Assembly (NCBI RefSeq): GCF_037179485.1
Contig: NW_027040824.1
Location: forward strand, 3,541,001 to 3,605,000
DNA from: Ochlerotatus camptorhynchus
Taxonomy: Eukaryota > Arthropoda > Insecta > Diptera > Culicidae
Direction: 5' to 3'
DNA length: 64,000 nt
Shown here: in pieces, positions 21,412-31,674 of the stretch
How positions within the stretch are numbered: position 1 is the stretch's first letter
How the letters are laid out: every line of letters starts with the position of its first letter
Position numbers and translations under genes: made by a program
Notes under the pieces: generated by a model
Told to the model about the DNA's origin: nothing
Seen by the model: the letters and a program-made list of their open reading frames with translations, nothing else
Databases searched by the model: none

Positions 21412-22534
21412 TAAGACCAGGGCCCCACAAAGTCACTTTCCATCGAAAATCGTCAAGTGGCGGTGAAGCTGTCAACCATCACTTTCAATTGAAAGTCATT
21501 CTTTTTTTTTCGAGCAACATCAACAGAACCACTTTCGATCGGTTTTCATGCTGTTTGTTGTGGCTTGACTCGTGTTTAGTTCTTCTTTCATTCTCAAATG
21601 AACTTACTTTTGCATTGAAACGAAGCTGCTCGATCCAAACTCGCGCAGTTTTTATGACTTTTGTTGATTGTTCACTCGGTTTATTGAAGCGTGTGCCCAT
21701 AGATCTGTGCACGTGGTTGTAAATTTTAACATTGTTGGGTGGTTCGTTTACCCATCAATATGGGTATTTTTTAATCGAAGTGACGTTTAGAGATCGAAAA
21801 TTTATATGCGACGCCATTTACGGCTTCCAGTTTAAGAAAAAGTCTGTCAAATACTTGTCAATAAAGGTATTTTTTTAATCGAGATGATGTCTAGAGAATG
21901 AAAATCGATATCCGACGCGATTTTGAAATCAAATATGGCAGCTTCCGATTTACGAAAAAGTGGAAATGCAGTCAAATACACATCAATATTGGTATTATTG
22001 TAATTGGTATGAAGTCTACAGATCGAAAATTGATATGCGATGCCAATTCTAAATCCAAGATGGCGGCTTCCGATTTCAGAACAAGTGGGAAATATTGTCA
22101 AATACCCATCAATATAGGTATTTTTGGAATCGTGATGGCGTCTAGAGGCCGGAAATCGATATCCGACGCCATTTTTAAATCCTATATGGCGGCTTCCTAT
22201 TTCAGAAAAAAATGGGAAATGCTTATGCCGTCCCATCAATATGGGTATTTTTGGAATCGGGGTGACGTCTGGAGATTGAAAATCAATATCCGACGCCATT
22301 TTGAAATCCATGATGGTGGCTTCCGGTTTAAGAAAAAGTTGTAAATTCTATCAAATACTCATAAAAACGGTTTTTTAGAATTAGAGTAACGTGTATAAGC
22401 CGGAAATCGATATCCGACGCCGAAAATTGATGTCACGCCGACTTTAAACCCAAGCGGCTTTGGTTTAGAAAAAAACTGTGAAATACTGTCCAATACCGAT
22501 CAATGTGGGTTTTTTGGAATCGGGCTGACATCTA

Positions 22535-24178
22535 CACACTTAATATCAAAATCTGTCCTCGGTGAAATATATTGCCATAACAGTTCAGTAAACTGAACAT
22601 TTGCCGAAGTTTTGTTAAACACATAATAGTTCACTGAAATTCGTATCTGGTTTTAGCCAAATTTCGGTAAAAACAATCATTTACAAAGCTTCGTCAATTG
22701 CAATCACTGATCTAATCGGAAAAATTTCAAACTGCCGAAATCAGCAAAATAATATAACGAACTATACGGTATTCACATTTTGTTTAGCCGAAAATACTTA
22801 AAATATCAGTCAACAAAGACGGACACATAAATAACTGTCAGGATAAAATAGGTTATGTGCGCATGAAAATTTAAAAGTAGTAGCGTCGTAGTTCAGAAAT
22901 ATCAGTCAGGATGATTGAACGGGTGCCCCGAGATGAATCTTCCTCGACGGAAGAAGCAGCACCAACAATCAGAGATCAGATTTCCGATTACGAGTAGTAC
23001 GAAGAGGATGAAGACGACGATCGCACGACCTTCTACGGAACGCTAGATCTGAAGCAATCAGTTTCTAAAATTCACAGTGGCTGTGGTGCATTGCTGCAAT
23101 TCACCGAACCGTGCATTCCCCGGTACCTGCCCAGTAGCTGTTTATGAATAAATCCAAGCAGCAGCTAATGACCACCATCTGCGAGGTGCCAAAGATGCCA
23201 GATTACATCAAGAATATGAAGTCACTCAACGTCCTGTTGTTGGTTGGTACCATTTTCTAGACTTCTGTTTAATAAAAAAAATGTTATTAATTCCTCTTGT
23301 AATCCCTTTCAGGTGGATCTCCTCGATCTCCCGTGCTCCATCTGGCCGGGTCTGTCGAAAATTCTTGGACCCAAACGATCGATAATCGTCGAGGCGAACA
23401 AAGTCGACCTTCTTCTAAGGGACTGCCCCGGCTATCTGAACAACACTCGCAACAACTTTCCTGGATGCTGGCTTCACCAGAAATAACATCAAACACGTAT
23501 CGCTCATCTCGGTCACCACCAGTTACGGAGTAGAACAGCTGATCACTAAAATCCACAACTCTGGGGAACACGTGGTGACATCTATCTGGTCGGATGCATC
23601 AACGTTGGCAAGAGCTCCCTGTTCAACGCCCTTGTCCGGTCCGATCTGCACAAAGTCAAAGCAACTGATCGGATCCAACGAGCCACGGCTTGCCCTTTGC
23701 TCGAAACGAGTTCAGTTCGAACCGAAGAGGAAAAACTACAGAAGCACCAAGCCAGAAGCACCGGATCACCCGAATTTGCCACTCTCATTGGTCACGTTGG
23801 TCAAACCTTCGCGGACGATGCACGGTATGTTCTGATTATTTATGGCTAGATTGACAGTGTTTTATTTTTCGTGGAATAAAAAAAAAACAATGTTATGAAA
23901 TTGTATCCTACTATTTTTATTTCCCTTTAAAATCGCAACCGTAATCAAGCAAACAAATAAAAAAAAAAAATGAAAAATAGCCAGGATTCACACAAAAAAA
24001 AAAACCGATAAACGGTAAACAATTTTTCCGAAGGATTGGCAAAATTTGACAGTTGTGGTAAGTTGTGCTTTGCCGATCCAACGGTAATTGAATGTTTTAC
24101 CGAGATGTTTGCCAAAGGCTCGGCTGTTGGATTCTCGGCACTTTTTTTTGCCGGACTCGGCGAAAAAATCTAAGTGTG
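22535..24178. mobile_element. TIR element (CACACTTA, TA TSD) carrying a host gene fragment
   Basis: The ends are CACACTTAATATC and the complement of CACACTTAGATTTTTTC, flanked by TA (22533-22534 and 24179-24180). The minisatellite unit is continuous across the removed insert. Subterminal regions on both sides carry repeated CCGAAATT/CGGTAAA words. The TA TSD suggests a Tc1/mariner-type non-autonomous element, or another TA-targeting family. Its centre holds the NOA1-like pseudogene, so the element seems to have acquired host DNA. A shorter relative with CACACTTAGAAA ends lies at 36798-37038. Confidence 0.8.
22911..23825 (+). pseudogene. NOA1/YqeH-like circularly permuted GTPase, partial pseudogene
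   Basis: NOA1 is a mitochondrial GTPase needed for mitoribosome assembly. In this fragment the GTPase motifs come in the permuted order typical of the family: G4 (NKVDLLLRDCPGYLNN, 23397-23450) before G1 (GCINVGKSSLFNAL, 23591-23634). Before G4 lie CGALLQFTEPCIPRYLPS (about 23074-23130), KSKQQLMTTIC and VDLLDLPCSIWPGL (23312-23353). After G1 comes GSPEFATLIGHVGQTFADDA, ending at about 23825. A ~66-bp AT-rich segment ending in TTTCAG (23246-23311) separates the coding blocks and looks like a retained intron, so the copy came from genomic DNA and not mRNA. Frameshifts and stops (for example near 22998 and 23144) and a shortened region before VDLLD make it non-functional. Antisense frames over it are shadows. 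Confidence 0.85.
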
Positions 24179-24470
24179 TAGAAGCCAGAAATAGATGTGC
24201 GACGCCATCTTGGAATTCAAGATGGTAGCTTCCAACTTCAGAAGAAGTGTTGAATAGCCCACAAATGGCATCATTTATCGATTTTCAGCATATACGCGTG
24301 GTCTCCGTTCCGAAAATACCCAGATCTTAGGGTATTTGAAACTTTTTGTGAAACCCGATGATCGCCATATTGGATTTTAATATGGCATCGAATTTCGATT
24401 TTCGGCATCTACACGTTGTCCCCATTCCGAAAATACACAAATTGTAGGGTATTTGACACTTTCTGAACCC

Positions 24471-24526
24471 GGTAAGAGATAAACAAGCCATATGGCTAAA
24501 AATCTCTATAATAAAGAAAAAAAAAA
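24471..24526 (+). mobile_element. Ultrashort poly(A) retroposon, copy A
   Basis: This 56-bp insertion has a core that can fold into a double hairpin: AGAGAT pairs with ATCTCT around AGCC-ATAT-GGCT. It then reads ATAATAAAG and a poly(A) of ten. A perfect 11-bp TSD, TTTCTGAACCC, lies at 24460-24470 and 24527-24537, and the minisatellite unit is continuous without it. The same core with its own TSD occurs at 59188-59253. It has no pol III boxes and no coding capacity. Confidence 0.9.
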
Positions 24527-25112
24527 TTTCTGAACCCTGATTGCCACCATATTGGATTCCATAGTGGTATCTGATATCGATTTTCGGCATCTACGCGTTG
24601 TCTCTGTTCTAAAAATAACCATATTGTAGGGTATTTGACACCTTTTCGGAAACCCTATGGCCGCCAATGTGGATTCCAAAATAACGTCGAATATCGATTT
24701 TCCGCACCTTCGTGTCGTCCTCGTTCCGAAAATACCCATATTGTGGGGGTTTTTGAGACTTTCCCTGACCTCGATGGCCGCCATCTTGGAGTCCAGAATG
24801 GCCTCGTTAATTTAATTTTCGTTTAATATAAAATAATATATTTTTACTACATATAATCTGGATGCCATCCATATCGGAAACCAATATTGTGCGGATACTA
24901 TCCGGATACTATATTTTCATGCCTGCGTCGTCAGGTCGTGACAAGTCGAATGGGCACCGAATTGAAGTGAAAGTGGAAAAAAACGAAGGAAGCAGTTTTC
25001 GAGTCATTCATTGCGTCAATTGAAATAATTTTTTGCTTCAAATGAAATGAACTGAAGCACTCGACGAATGAAACAAGTGATAGTCCAGTCATGTTTGAAA
25101 AGAGGAATGTTC

Positions 25113-25740
25113 ATCGTGACATCGACGGCCTCCCACTGTGGCAGCAAGGCACGCTGTTCCAAATGCGGGGAGAAGCATGAGGATGGCGCCTGTGCAGCTA
25201 CTGCACTAAAATGCGTGTACTGCATAGGATCTCCTCCTCATGGTCTCTCGTCGTGCCCGGTGTAAAAACAACACAGGGAAAAACTAGAACGCTCTCTTAA
25301 AGAACATTCCAGGCGGTCCTTTGCAGAAATGCAAATCGCTTCATTCTTTTGTCGGATGACGAGTCTGACTCTGACTTGGCTGAGGAGGGAATTCCTTCCA
25401 GCTTTCCGGAAATTTCTTTACGGGAACGAAGACGCATCCGTTCACGGATAGTCGGTGATCAGGAACCTCAAATCAGCTTGACCACATGAAGGAGTGGTGG
25501 AAAAACGAAGTTTCAGCTCCTCCTAGTTTCCGAAGAACTGACTATACCCAGGATTTTCCACCACTCCCGGGGACATCCAAAACCCCTGAAGCCCCTTCTT
25601 TATCTGTATTGTTCTAATTTGATGACATTGTGGACGGTATCCTTAAGTACCTCGATATTTCTGATCCTCTCAAAAGCATTTTTCTTGCAATCCTTCCTAC
25701 TGTGAAGACCCTCTTGAAGCAATTGACATTGAATTGGCCC
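25113..25740 (+). pseudogene. I-like LINE ORF1, 3' part with CCHC knuckles
   Basis: After the 3.7-kb insertion the ORF1 frame resumes with SHCGSKARCSKCGEKHEDGAC, then LKCVYCIGSPPHGLSSCPV. These are tandem zinc knuckles typical of I- and Jockey-group ORF1 proteins. After a stop at 25263 a basic region follows (EKLERSLKEHSRRSFAEM). Near 25540-25740 it reads DYTQDFPPLPGT and LKQLTLNWPLLAAF, which fit the C-terminus of such proteins. Several stops are present. Confidence 0.8.
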
Positions 25741-25744
25741 CTCC

Positions 25745-28620
25745 TTGCTGCATTTCATTCGATTGGTAATTTTCCAAACGAATGTTGAAGCCTTATTCCT
25801 AAAATTCACAGTAATGATTGTGATGCATTTGCTCTTTGTGAAACTTGGCTCTCTTCAGATATTGATCTTCCTTTTCATGATTTTAACATTATTAGACTGG
25901 ATCGTTAGGATTCACGTGAAGGAGGGGTACTTTTGGGGATCAAAAAGTGCCATTCCTTCTATAGAGTTAATCTTCCATAATTTACAGGTATTGAAGTTGT
26001 CCCATGTCAGGCTATTGTTAAAGACAAGAGCATTTGTATTGCTTCTGTGTATATTCCTCCCCGAGTTTCGGTTAATCGAAAACAACTTTCAGATATCTGT
26101 TCAGTGCTTCCTACTCCACGGTTGATTATGGGAGATTTTAATTCCAACGATACATGTTGGGGGGAACTGTATGATGACAACCGTTCTACTATGATATATG
26201 ACCTCTGTGACAACTTCAATATGACAATTCTTAACAATGGAGAAGTAACACGTTTGGCTGGACCATCCTCGAATGGAAGCAGATTAGACCTCACACTTTG
26301 CTCTAATTCATTATCGTTGGATTGCACGAGGACTGTAATCCAGGATCGCCACGGTAGTGATCACTTGCCGATCAAAATTTAGATTGCCAGTGGGTTCAGT
26401 CCGTCGGAACCCGTTAACGTCGCGTACGATAAAACCCGTAATATCGATTGGACAAAGTTCAAGACTGTCATTGATGAAGCCCTAACGTCGGTAGAAGGGC
26501 TTCCACCGTTGGAGGAATATAACTTCCTATCCAATCTGGTCTTGGACAGCGCACTTCAAGCTCAAACTCGGCCGGTTCCAGGACAGAGGTTTATCGTGAA
26601 AAGACCGACGTGTTTAAGCTTTTTCGGAAACGTGGAACACCCGAGCATTTAGAAGCATACAGGGCTCTTGAACGCATACTCAAGAGCTTTATCAAAACCA
26701 AGAAACGCGGATACTGAAGGCAATTCGTTGACGGATTATCGCGTGAAACGTCGATGAAAACGCTTTGGATCGCGGCGCGAAGGAGCGAGGAGTACGCGGA
26801 TCGTTGGATTCTCAAGCTACGCGCGGTCCTGCTGGAGCTCTCACTCACGCTCCTTTCATGTCGCAATTCGGCTAAGGGGACTGTTAGGATCAAGTTCAAC
26901 TTGTTGAAGAACCTCTCAGAAGTCGCTAAGAGGCGCATGTTGAACTATTTTGTCAGTTCCTGGAGCTCAACATTGTTCCTGATGATTGGAGGTGAGTGAG
27001 AGTTATAGCCATTAAAAAGCCTGGAAAACCCGCGTCAGATCACAACTCGTATCGTCCCATCGCGATGTTATCGTGCATTCGAAAATTGTTGGAGAAAATA
27101 ATCCTTTTTCGCCTGGACAAATGGGTTGAGATGAACCACCTACTCTCAGATACTCAATTTGGTTTCCGTAGGGGCAAGGGAACGAATGACTGTCTCGCGA
27201 TGCTTTCCACAGAAATTCAGTTGGGTTTTGCTAAAAAAAAAAAGGCAAATGACTTCTGTGTTCTTGGATATCAAGGGGGCTTTTGATTCAGTATCGGTTG
27301 AAGTTCTTTCAGAAAACTTCCATGCTAGTGGCCTTTCTTCATTAATTAATAACTTTTTGTACCATTTGCTGTCAGAGCAACATATGACCCTTAAAGGATA
27401 ACTAGGACAATTTGTCTACTTGGGTTATCCATCTAAGTATCGAATTCTGTAGTTGGTCGTTTTTTTTTCTAGGAAGCATAGCCCTGTACAACCGAAGCTT
27501 CATCTTTTGGGTAAGCCGATCACTCATTCTATGTCTTTCAAATATCTTGGGGTCTTGTTCGATCCCAAATGCACCTGGAGATCCCACATTGAGTATCTGA
27601 GACGAAAATGCCAACAAAGGATCAATTTTCTCCGAACAATTACCGGAACGTGGTGGGGAGCTCATCCGCAAGATCTTCTAACGTTGTACCGAACAACGAT
27701 TTTATCGGTTTTAGAATACGTAGTTTTTGATTCCAGTCGGTAGCTAAAACACATATCATCAAACTGGAACGGATCCAGTATCGTTGTCTTCGTATCGAGT
27801 TAGGATGCATGCACTCGACTCATACGATGAGTCTTGAAGTGTTGGCGAGCATGTTGGCATGTCGGTTTTCGGAATTGTCCCTCAAGATCTTCACCCGTTG
27901 TGAGGTTATGAACTCACTGGTAATCGAAAACTTTGAGAAACTTCTTGAGCTTAACCCTCAAACTCGTTTTATGTCATTGTACTACGTGTACATAACACAG
28001 GATGTCAGCCCTTCACAGCATAATCCTCCTCGTGTATGCTTCTCCGACCTCGGCAATTCAGTAAGTTTTGATTTGTCTATGAAGCAAGAGATTCGCGGAA
28101 TCCCAGAACATCGTCGTTCCATGATTGCTCCGTCGATTTATGTACTGCAAAGTTTGGCCAAGTTGATTCCGCAAGATCGTTCTTCACATATGGATCACTA
28201 ATAGAGGCGTCCGCTGGTGTTGGTACTTATAACGAATTTCATAGCGCCTCTCGAATGCTTCATACTCCTTGTTCCGTATATGCTGCTGAACTGGCGGCAA
28301 TACATTATACGCTAGAAACTATCGCCTCACTTGCACCAGATCACTATTTTATTTTTCCGGATAGTCTCAGCTCTGTCGAGGCTATTCGCTCCATGAAAAT
28401 ATGAGAGCTTCTAAATGCTTTACCTTTAAGATCTTTTATCATCACTATTGCATGGGTCCCATCTCATTGCTTGATTCCGGGCAATGAGATGGCGGACTCA
28501 TTCGCTAAGGTGGGCGCTATGGAAGGCGATATTTACGAGCGTCAAATCGCCTGCAATGAATTTTTCTTCATTTATCGTCAAAAGTCGCTTACCAGCTGGC
28601 AAAATAAATGAAGTGAAGAG
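25745..28620 (+). pseudogene. I-like LINE ORF2 (APE, RT, RNase H)
   Basis: The endonuclease is seen at 25820-26382 (ALCETWLSSDIDLPFHDFN, then IMGDFNSNDTCWG, and DRHGSDHLPI). The RT is seen at 26996-27401 (IKKPGKPASDHNSYRPIAML, FGFRRGKGTNDCLA, and FLDIKGAFDSVSVEV in the next frame). The sequence then jumps near 27400 straight to the thumb region (KYLGVLFDPKCTWRSHI at 27540). The palm segment that should hold the catalytic DD motif is therefore missing. RNase H is seen at 28265-28570 (AAELAAIHYTLETI, AWVPSHCLIPGNEMADSFAK). Frameshifts are frequent. The RNase H domain separates this element from Jockey and CR1 types. Confidence 0.85.
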
Positions 28621-28989
28621 AGTTTGGGACGATGGCTATACTCGATCACCCAAAGAGCCCTTGGATCAAGGGATTGGAGGTAGGTCGAGACTTCATACGT
28701 CTGATGTCTCGCCTCATGTCCAATCACTATTCGTTATACGCTCACTTGTTCCGTGTTGGGCTGGGCATCGTGGAGTCAAATCTGAGCTGTACGATTCCCT
28801 TCGAGCTCGAGGTAGACAACCTAATGACCCAGTATTTTGTCTAAATGCGATCTGGAGTTTATGTTTGATTAACCTTTTGTTTAGTTTATATTTTGTACGT
28901 GTAGGTTTTTTTTTAAAAGGATTAATTAAATATTTGTATCGTAAACCACATTTCAATCCCTTTCTCCCTTTTCCCATCCAAAAATTGTA

Positions 28990-29130
28990 AATCTCCAATA
29001 ACCTCGAGACAACCGCGAGTATTCGGGCCAGTAATGTACGTTAATAATGTATAACGAAAATGATAACTCGGCTCTGTAAAGTTTATTCGATTGAGCCTGT
29101 ACAAATAAAGTAGTTAATAATAAAAACAGG
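28990..29130 (+). other. I-like LINE 3' UTR and tail
   Basis: A short non-coding stretch after the last ORF2 similarity ends at 29110-29130 in AGTTAATAATAAAAAC, a degenerate TAA tail as in I elements. Minus-strand frames across it have no recognisable content. Confidence 0.5.
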
Positions 29131-29462
29131 AATGTTTCCTTAAAAAATACATACTTATTAACACATACGCACATTTGAAAGATTGGTCTTGGTCGATATT
29201 GTCTCTGGACCTGTGGAAAATACATGATCACTCCAGCCATAACGAAGACATGGTAAATATTTCACCTAAACCGAAGAGGTTCATCAATGCTGTGTCGTTT
29301 ACTCGTTTGCTGTAGTATTGCTCATTTGCCTCCTATGATAACTGACGAATTTCATGTGGATAAAGCAACAAACATTGTTTCTTCGCTTCAATAACACAAA
29401 CCAGAGAATCTTGCGTGTCGTCCAAATCTAATTGGCATGAGCTATCAATGAATGATCTAGTA
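29131..29462. other. No recognisable feature
   Basis: I see no gene, repeat boundary or pol III signal here. The frame on the minus strand reaching into the LINE tail is not supported. Confidence 0.4.
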
Positions 29463-29667
29463 GGGGAAATGGATGTAATGTCGGCCTAAATGCCCCTAAT
29501 TTGGGCTTTTTAATAAATTCATCAATCGACTAAATTTTCAATAGCGACCAAAATATCCAGTAGTATCGTCCCAATGACGCGTTCATCTAGGTGAAATTGA
29601 TAAATAGCAGATTTTTAGCGATGGGCCCAATCTTAGATCTATAGGCCAACATTAGAGCCATTTTCCC
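29463..29667. mobile_element. 205-bp MITE, TA TSD
   Basis: The TIRs share GGGAAATGG, TAATGT and GGCCTA. TA flanks both sides (29461-29462 and 29668-29669). Interior copies of TTGGGC/GCCCAA also pair. One arm of the same family lies at 2985-3050. Confidence 0.75.
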
Positions 29668-29964
29668 TATCTAGTATCATTTATTTTAACGATGCATGAG
29701 GCTTTCTGGAAGGTGATTTAAATAATCTAATTGGCCAAATCAAAAAATAATATGAAAAATATTTATTTTCAACTAAACTCTTTAACTCTTCTACACAGAA
29801 CTGATTTTTTTCTTCAAAAGTAGCGATATCTTTGTAGCTTACCATTACCCAGCTATTTGGCATTCGACAATAACGCAAACGCGATACAAATCATGCAGCT
29901 TTTGTAGATATTTTTCACGTGCTCAAAGAGCCGAACAAACCCATTCCGTTTCAATATGCGTACT

Positions 29965-30052
29965 AGACTGATGCAAAATTTGGCTAATCAGTACCCAATA
30001 TGGAACCGTTTGAGCAGCGTGGAGCGAAAATTTCATATTTTGCATCAGTCTA
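29965..30052. mobile_element. 88-bp MITE with 9-bp TSD
   Basis: The 15-bp TIRs AGACTGATGCAAAAT and ATTTTGCATCAGTCT bound an 88-bp element. The perfect 9-bp TSD ATGCGTACT lies at 29956-29964 and 30053-30061. A 9-bp TSD is typical of Mutator-like elements. A related half copy is at 54706-54765. Confidence 0.9.
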
Positions 30053-30061
30053 ATGCGTACT

Positions 30062-31103
30062 CTCTCAAGGAAGTACATTTCACAAGCATATTTCTGTAGC
30101 TGCTGCTGCTGCTACACCTCAGCATTGCTCATAATTCCTCCTTCTTTGTCCACGATGGGCCTTTTTCATCAGCGACATCCATCATAGCCGTGTGGTGTGG
30201 AGCAACCTTTTTCGTTTGAATCGGCCCACTACATGTCTTCCTTGTACCGTGTGTCAGTGAGTGATGTCTTGCATACAGAGCAGAGACCCAAACGATTTCT
30301 ATGGCTTTTGTCATAATAGAAAAAAAGAGAACAATAACGAAAAATTCTTTAATTCCTATAATTTATTTCAATTATACACCTCATATTTTCGGCTGCTTCC
30401 TCTCGACGGGAACTGACCGACCGGTGTTCTTGTTATGGTAGATCCTCCTCTCCCGCGGGGGTTCTCCTTTGCAGCCGCAGAATCTTACCTCTGACGGTGC
30501 GTTGGATCGAAAAGCCAGAATCCGAACAAGGGAACCAGCCGAGGAGAAGTTTGCGTTGAATTTCAACGAGTAGAAAATTATAGGGTCGACTTAATGTGGC
30601 CCACGGTAATTGAAAATTTGGTGTGTAGCCAAACCACTAGTATTTTTTTAGACGTGTTGCTTTTCCGCTAGCAGTGAGTCGGATTCAAGCGAGTGGCTCG
30701 ATATAATCTCGCAAGGCGGATACGATTATTTATAGTTTGTGGTAGTTTTACAAGTTATAAATTATCGGGATCGTTTAAACTGTGTTTAGACAACAAAGAG
30801 CGATTTCAGTCGGCGTGAAAGTCTTTGTTCAGATCCGTTGCTCAAGGTGATATCAAATATGAATTAAATTAAATCGCAATCCATAGGGTTGGTGAATCAA
30901 TTGGGACACTAATTAAAAACATTCCTCAGTGGGTGCAATCGCTGTGCATAATTCCTTCTATTAGGAAACAATTCGATATGTTCCATTTATGGCTAGATGC
31001 CATCGCCGGAAACAATATATTGTCGCTATAATTGAAAACTAGAAAAACCAGTAGTCTCGTTCTATACGATATACATCCCAAGGAACACAAATTCATAGAA
31101 TTA
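30062..31103. other. Unassigned sequence before BEL element A
   Basis: No protein is recognised. A (GCT)n run of five units lies at 30100-30115. The frames at 30129-30314 and 30381-30566 on the minus strand show no known domain. Part of this stretch may belong to the 5' end of BEL element A. Confidence 0.35.
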
Positions 31104-31577
31104 TGTTGAGTACACTGCTTTACAACCAAAACCAGTTGTACGCGCCGGAGCCCAGTGAGTTCAGTACCACCCGTATAGGTACTCGAACGACATAAACTCG
31201 AGAGAATGTCAGAGGCAGAAAAAACTCCCACCATATCTATACGCTATCTGGCTCACCCAAAACAATACACAGTGACAGAACAAACACGTTAAAAGTTGAA
31301 TTGCTTATGCTAAGTTTAGATTTTTTATTATATTTAATACATTAAAATCGTAAGTAAAATTAATTAAAATGAAATCTACTGTAAATTAAAACCTACATTC
31401 TACAGCACAACACAAAACACTGAAGAATCTTTGTTACAATCGACGGAAAACAGACAAAGGAAACAAAAACTGTAAGTTAACCTAAAAACTAATAATTACT
31501 TATTACTAAATAAAAACTTTTGTAGCTTGAAGCTTACTCCGATAAAAACGAGTTTGTCTGGAAGAGACTTCCGAACG
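31104..31577 (+). repeat. Putative 5' LTR of BEL element A
   Basis: A candidate LTR starts with TGTTGAGTACACTGC at 31104 and would end shortly before the CCGACCCGTAAC leader near 31577, about 100 bp upstream of the gag ATG. The 3' LTR is absent because the element is truncated, so neither boundary can be confirmed by comparison. Confidence 0.3.
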
Positions 31578-31674
31578 TCCGACCCGTAACAAATCTTCAA
31601 GAGTTTTATTTCAATCAATCGATTGAACCCTGGAGAAGACTCCCGGCGCACAGACGGATGTCAATAAAGCACCA

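Larger units (their letters stand above)
21740..24830. repeat. Palindromic ~120-bp minisatellite array
   Basis: Units of about 117-127 bp contain AAATCGATATCCGACGCC, a CAAGATGGCGGCTTCCGATTT-like block (degenerate) and a GGGTATTTTTGGAATCG block. They run head-to-tail in plus orientation from about 21740 to 24262, about six to seven units excluding inserts. The orientation then flips and about four more units run in minus orientation to 24830. The array is broken by the TIR element at 22535-24178 and the mini-retroposon at 24471-24526. Long frames on both strands here (for example 21898-22344) are repeat-coded artefacts. Confidence 0.85.
20623..29130 (+). mobile_element. I-like LINE with RNase H, heavily interrupted
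   Basis: This plus-strand non-LTR element has a CCHC zinc-finger ORF1 and an ORF2 with endonuclease, RT and a C-terminal RNase H. That combination is seen in the I/LOA group. It is interrupted by a hAT-type MITE (20751-20951) and a 3.7-kb block (about 21413-25112). The 3' end runs through a short UTR to TAATAATAAAAA near 29115-29130, a tail type typical of I elements. ORF pieces are in several frames and carry many stops, so it is inactive. Confidence 0.85.

Noticed and set aside
21847..22344. Overlapping 148- and 154-codon frames on opposite strands
   Set aside because: They arise from the ~120-bp minisatellite whose unit length is often close to a multiple of three. The amino-acid repeats simply mirror the DNA repeats.
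23287..23788. Minus-strand frames across the NOA1-like fragment
   Set aside because: They are antisense shadows of the plus-strand GTPase motifs, which are recognisable and in the right order.
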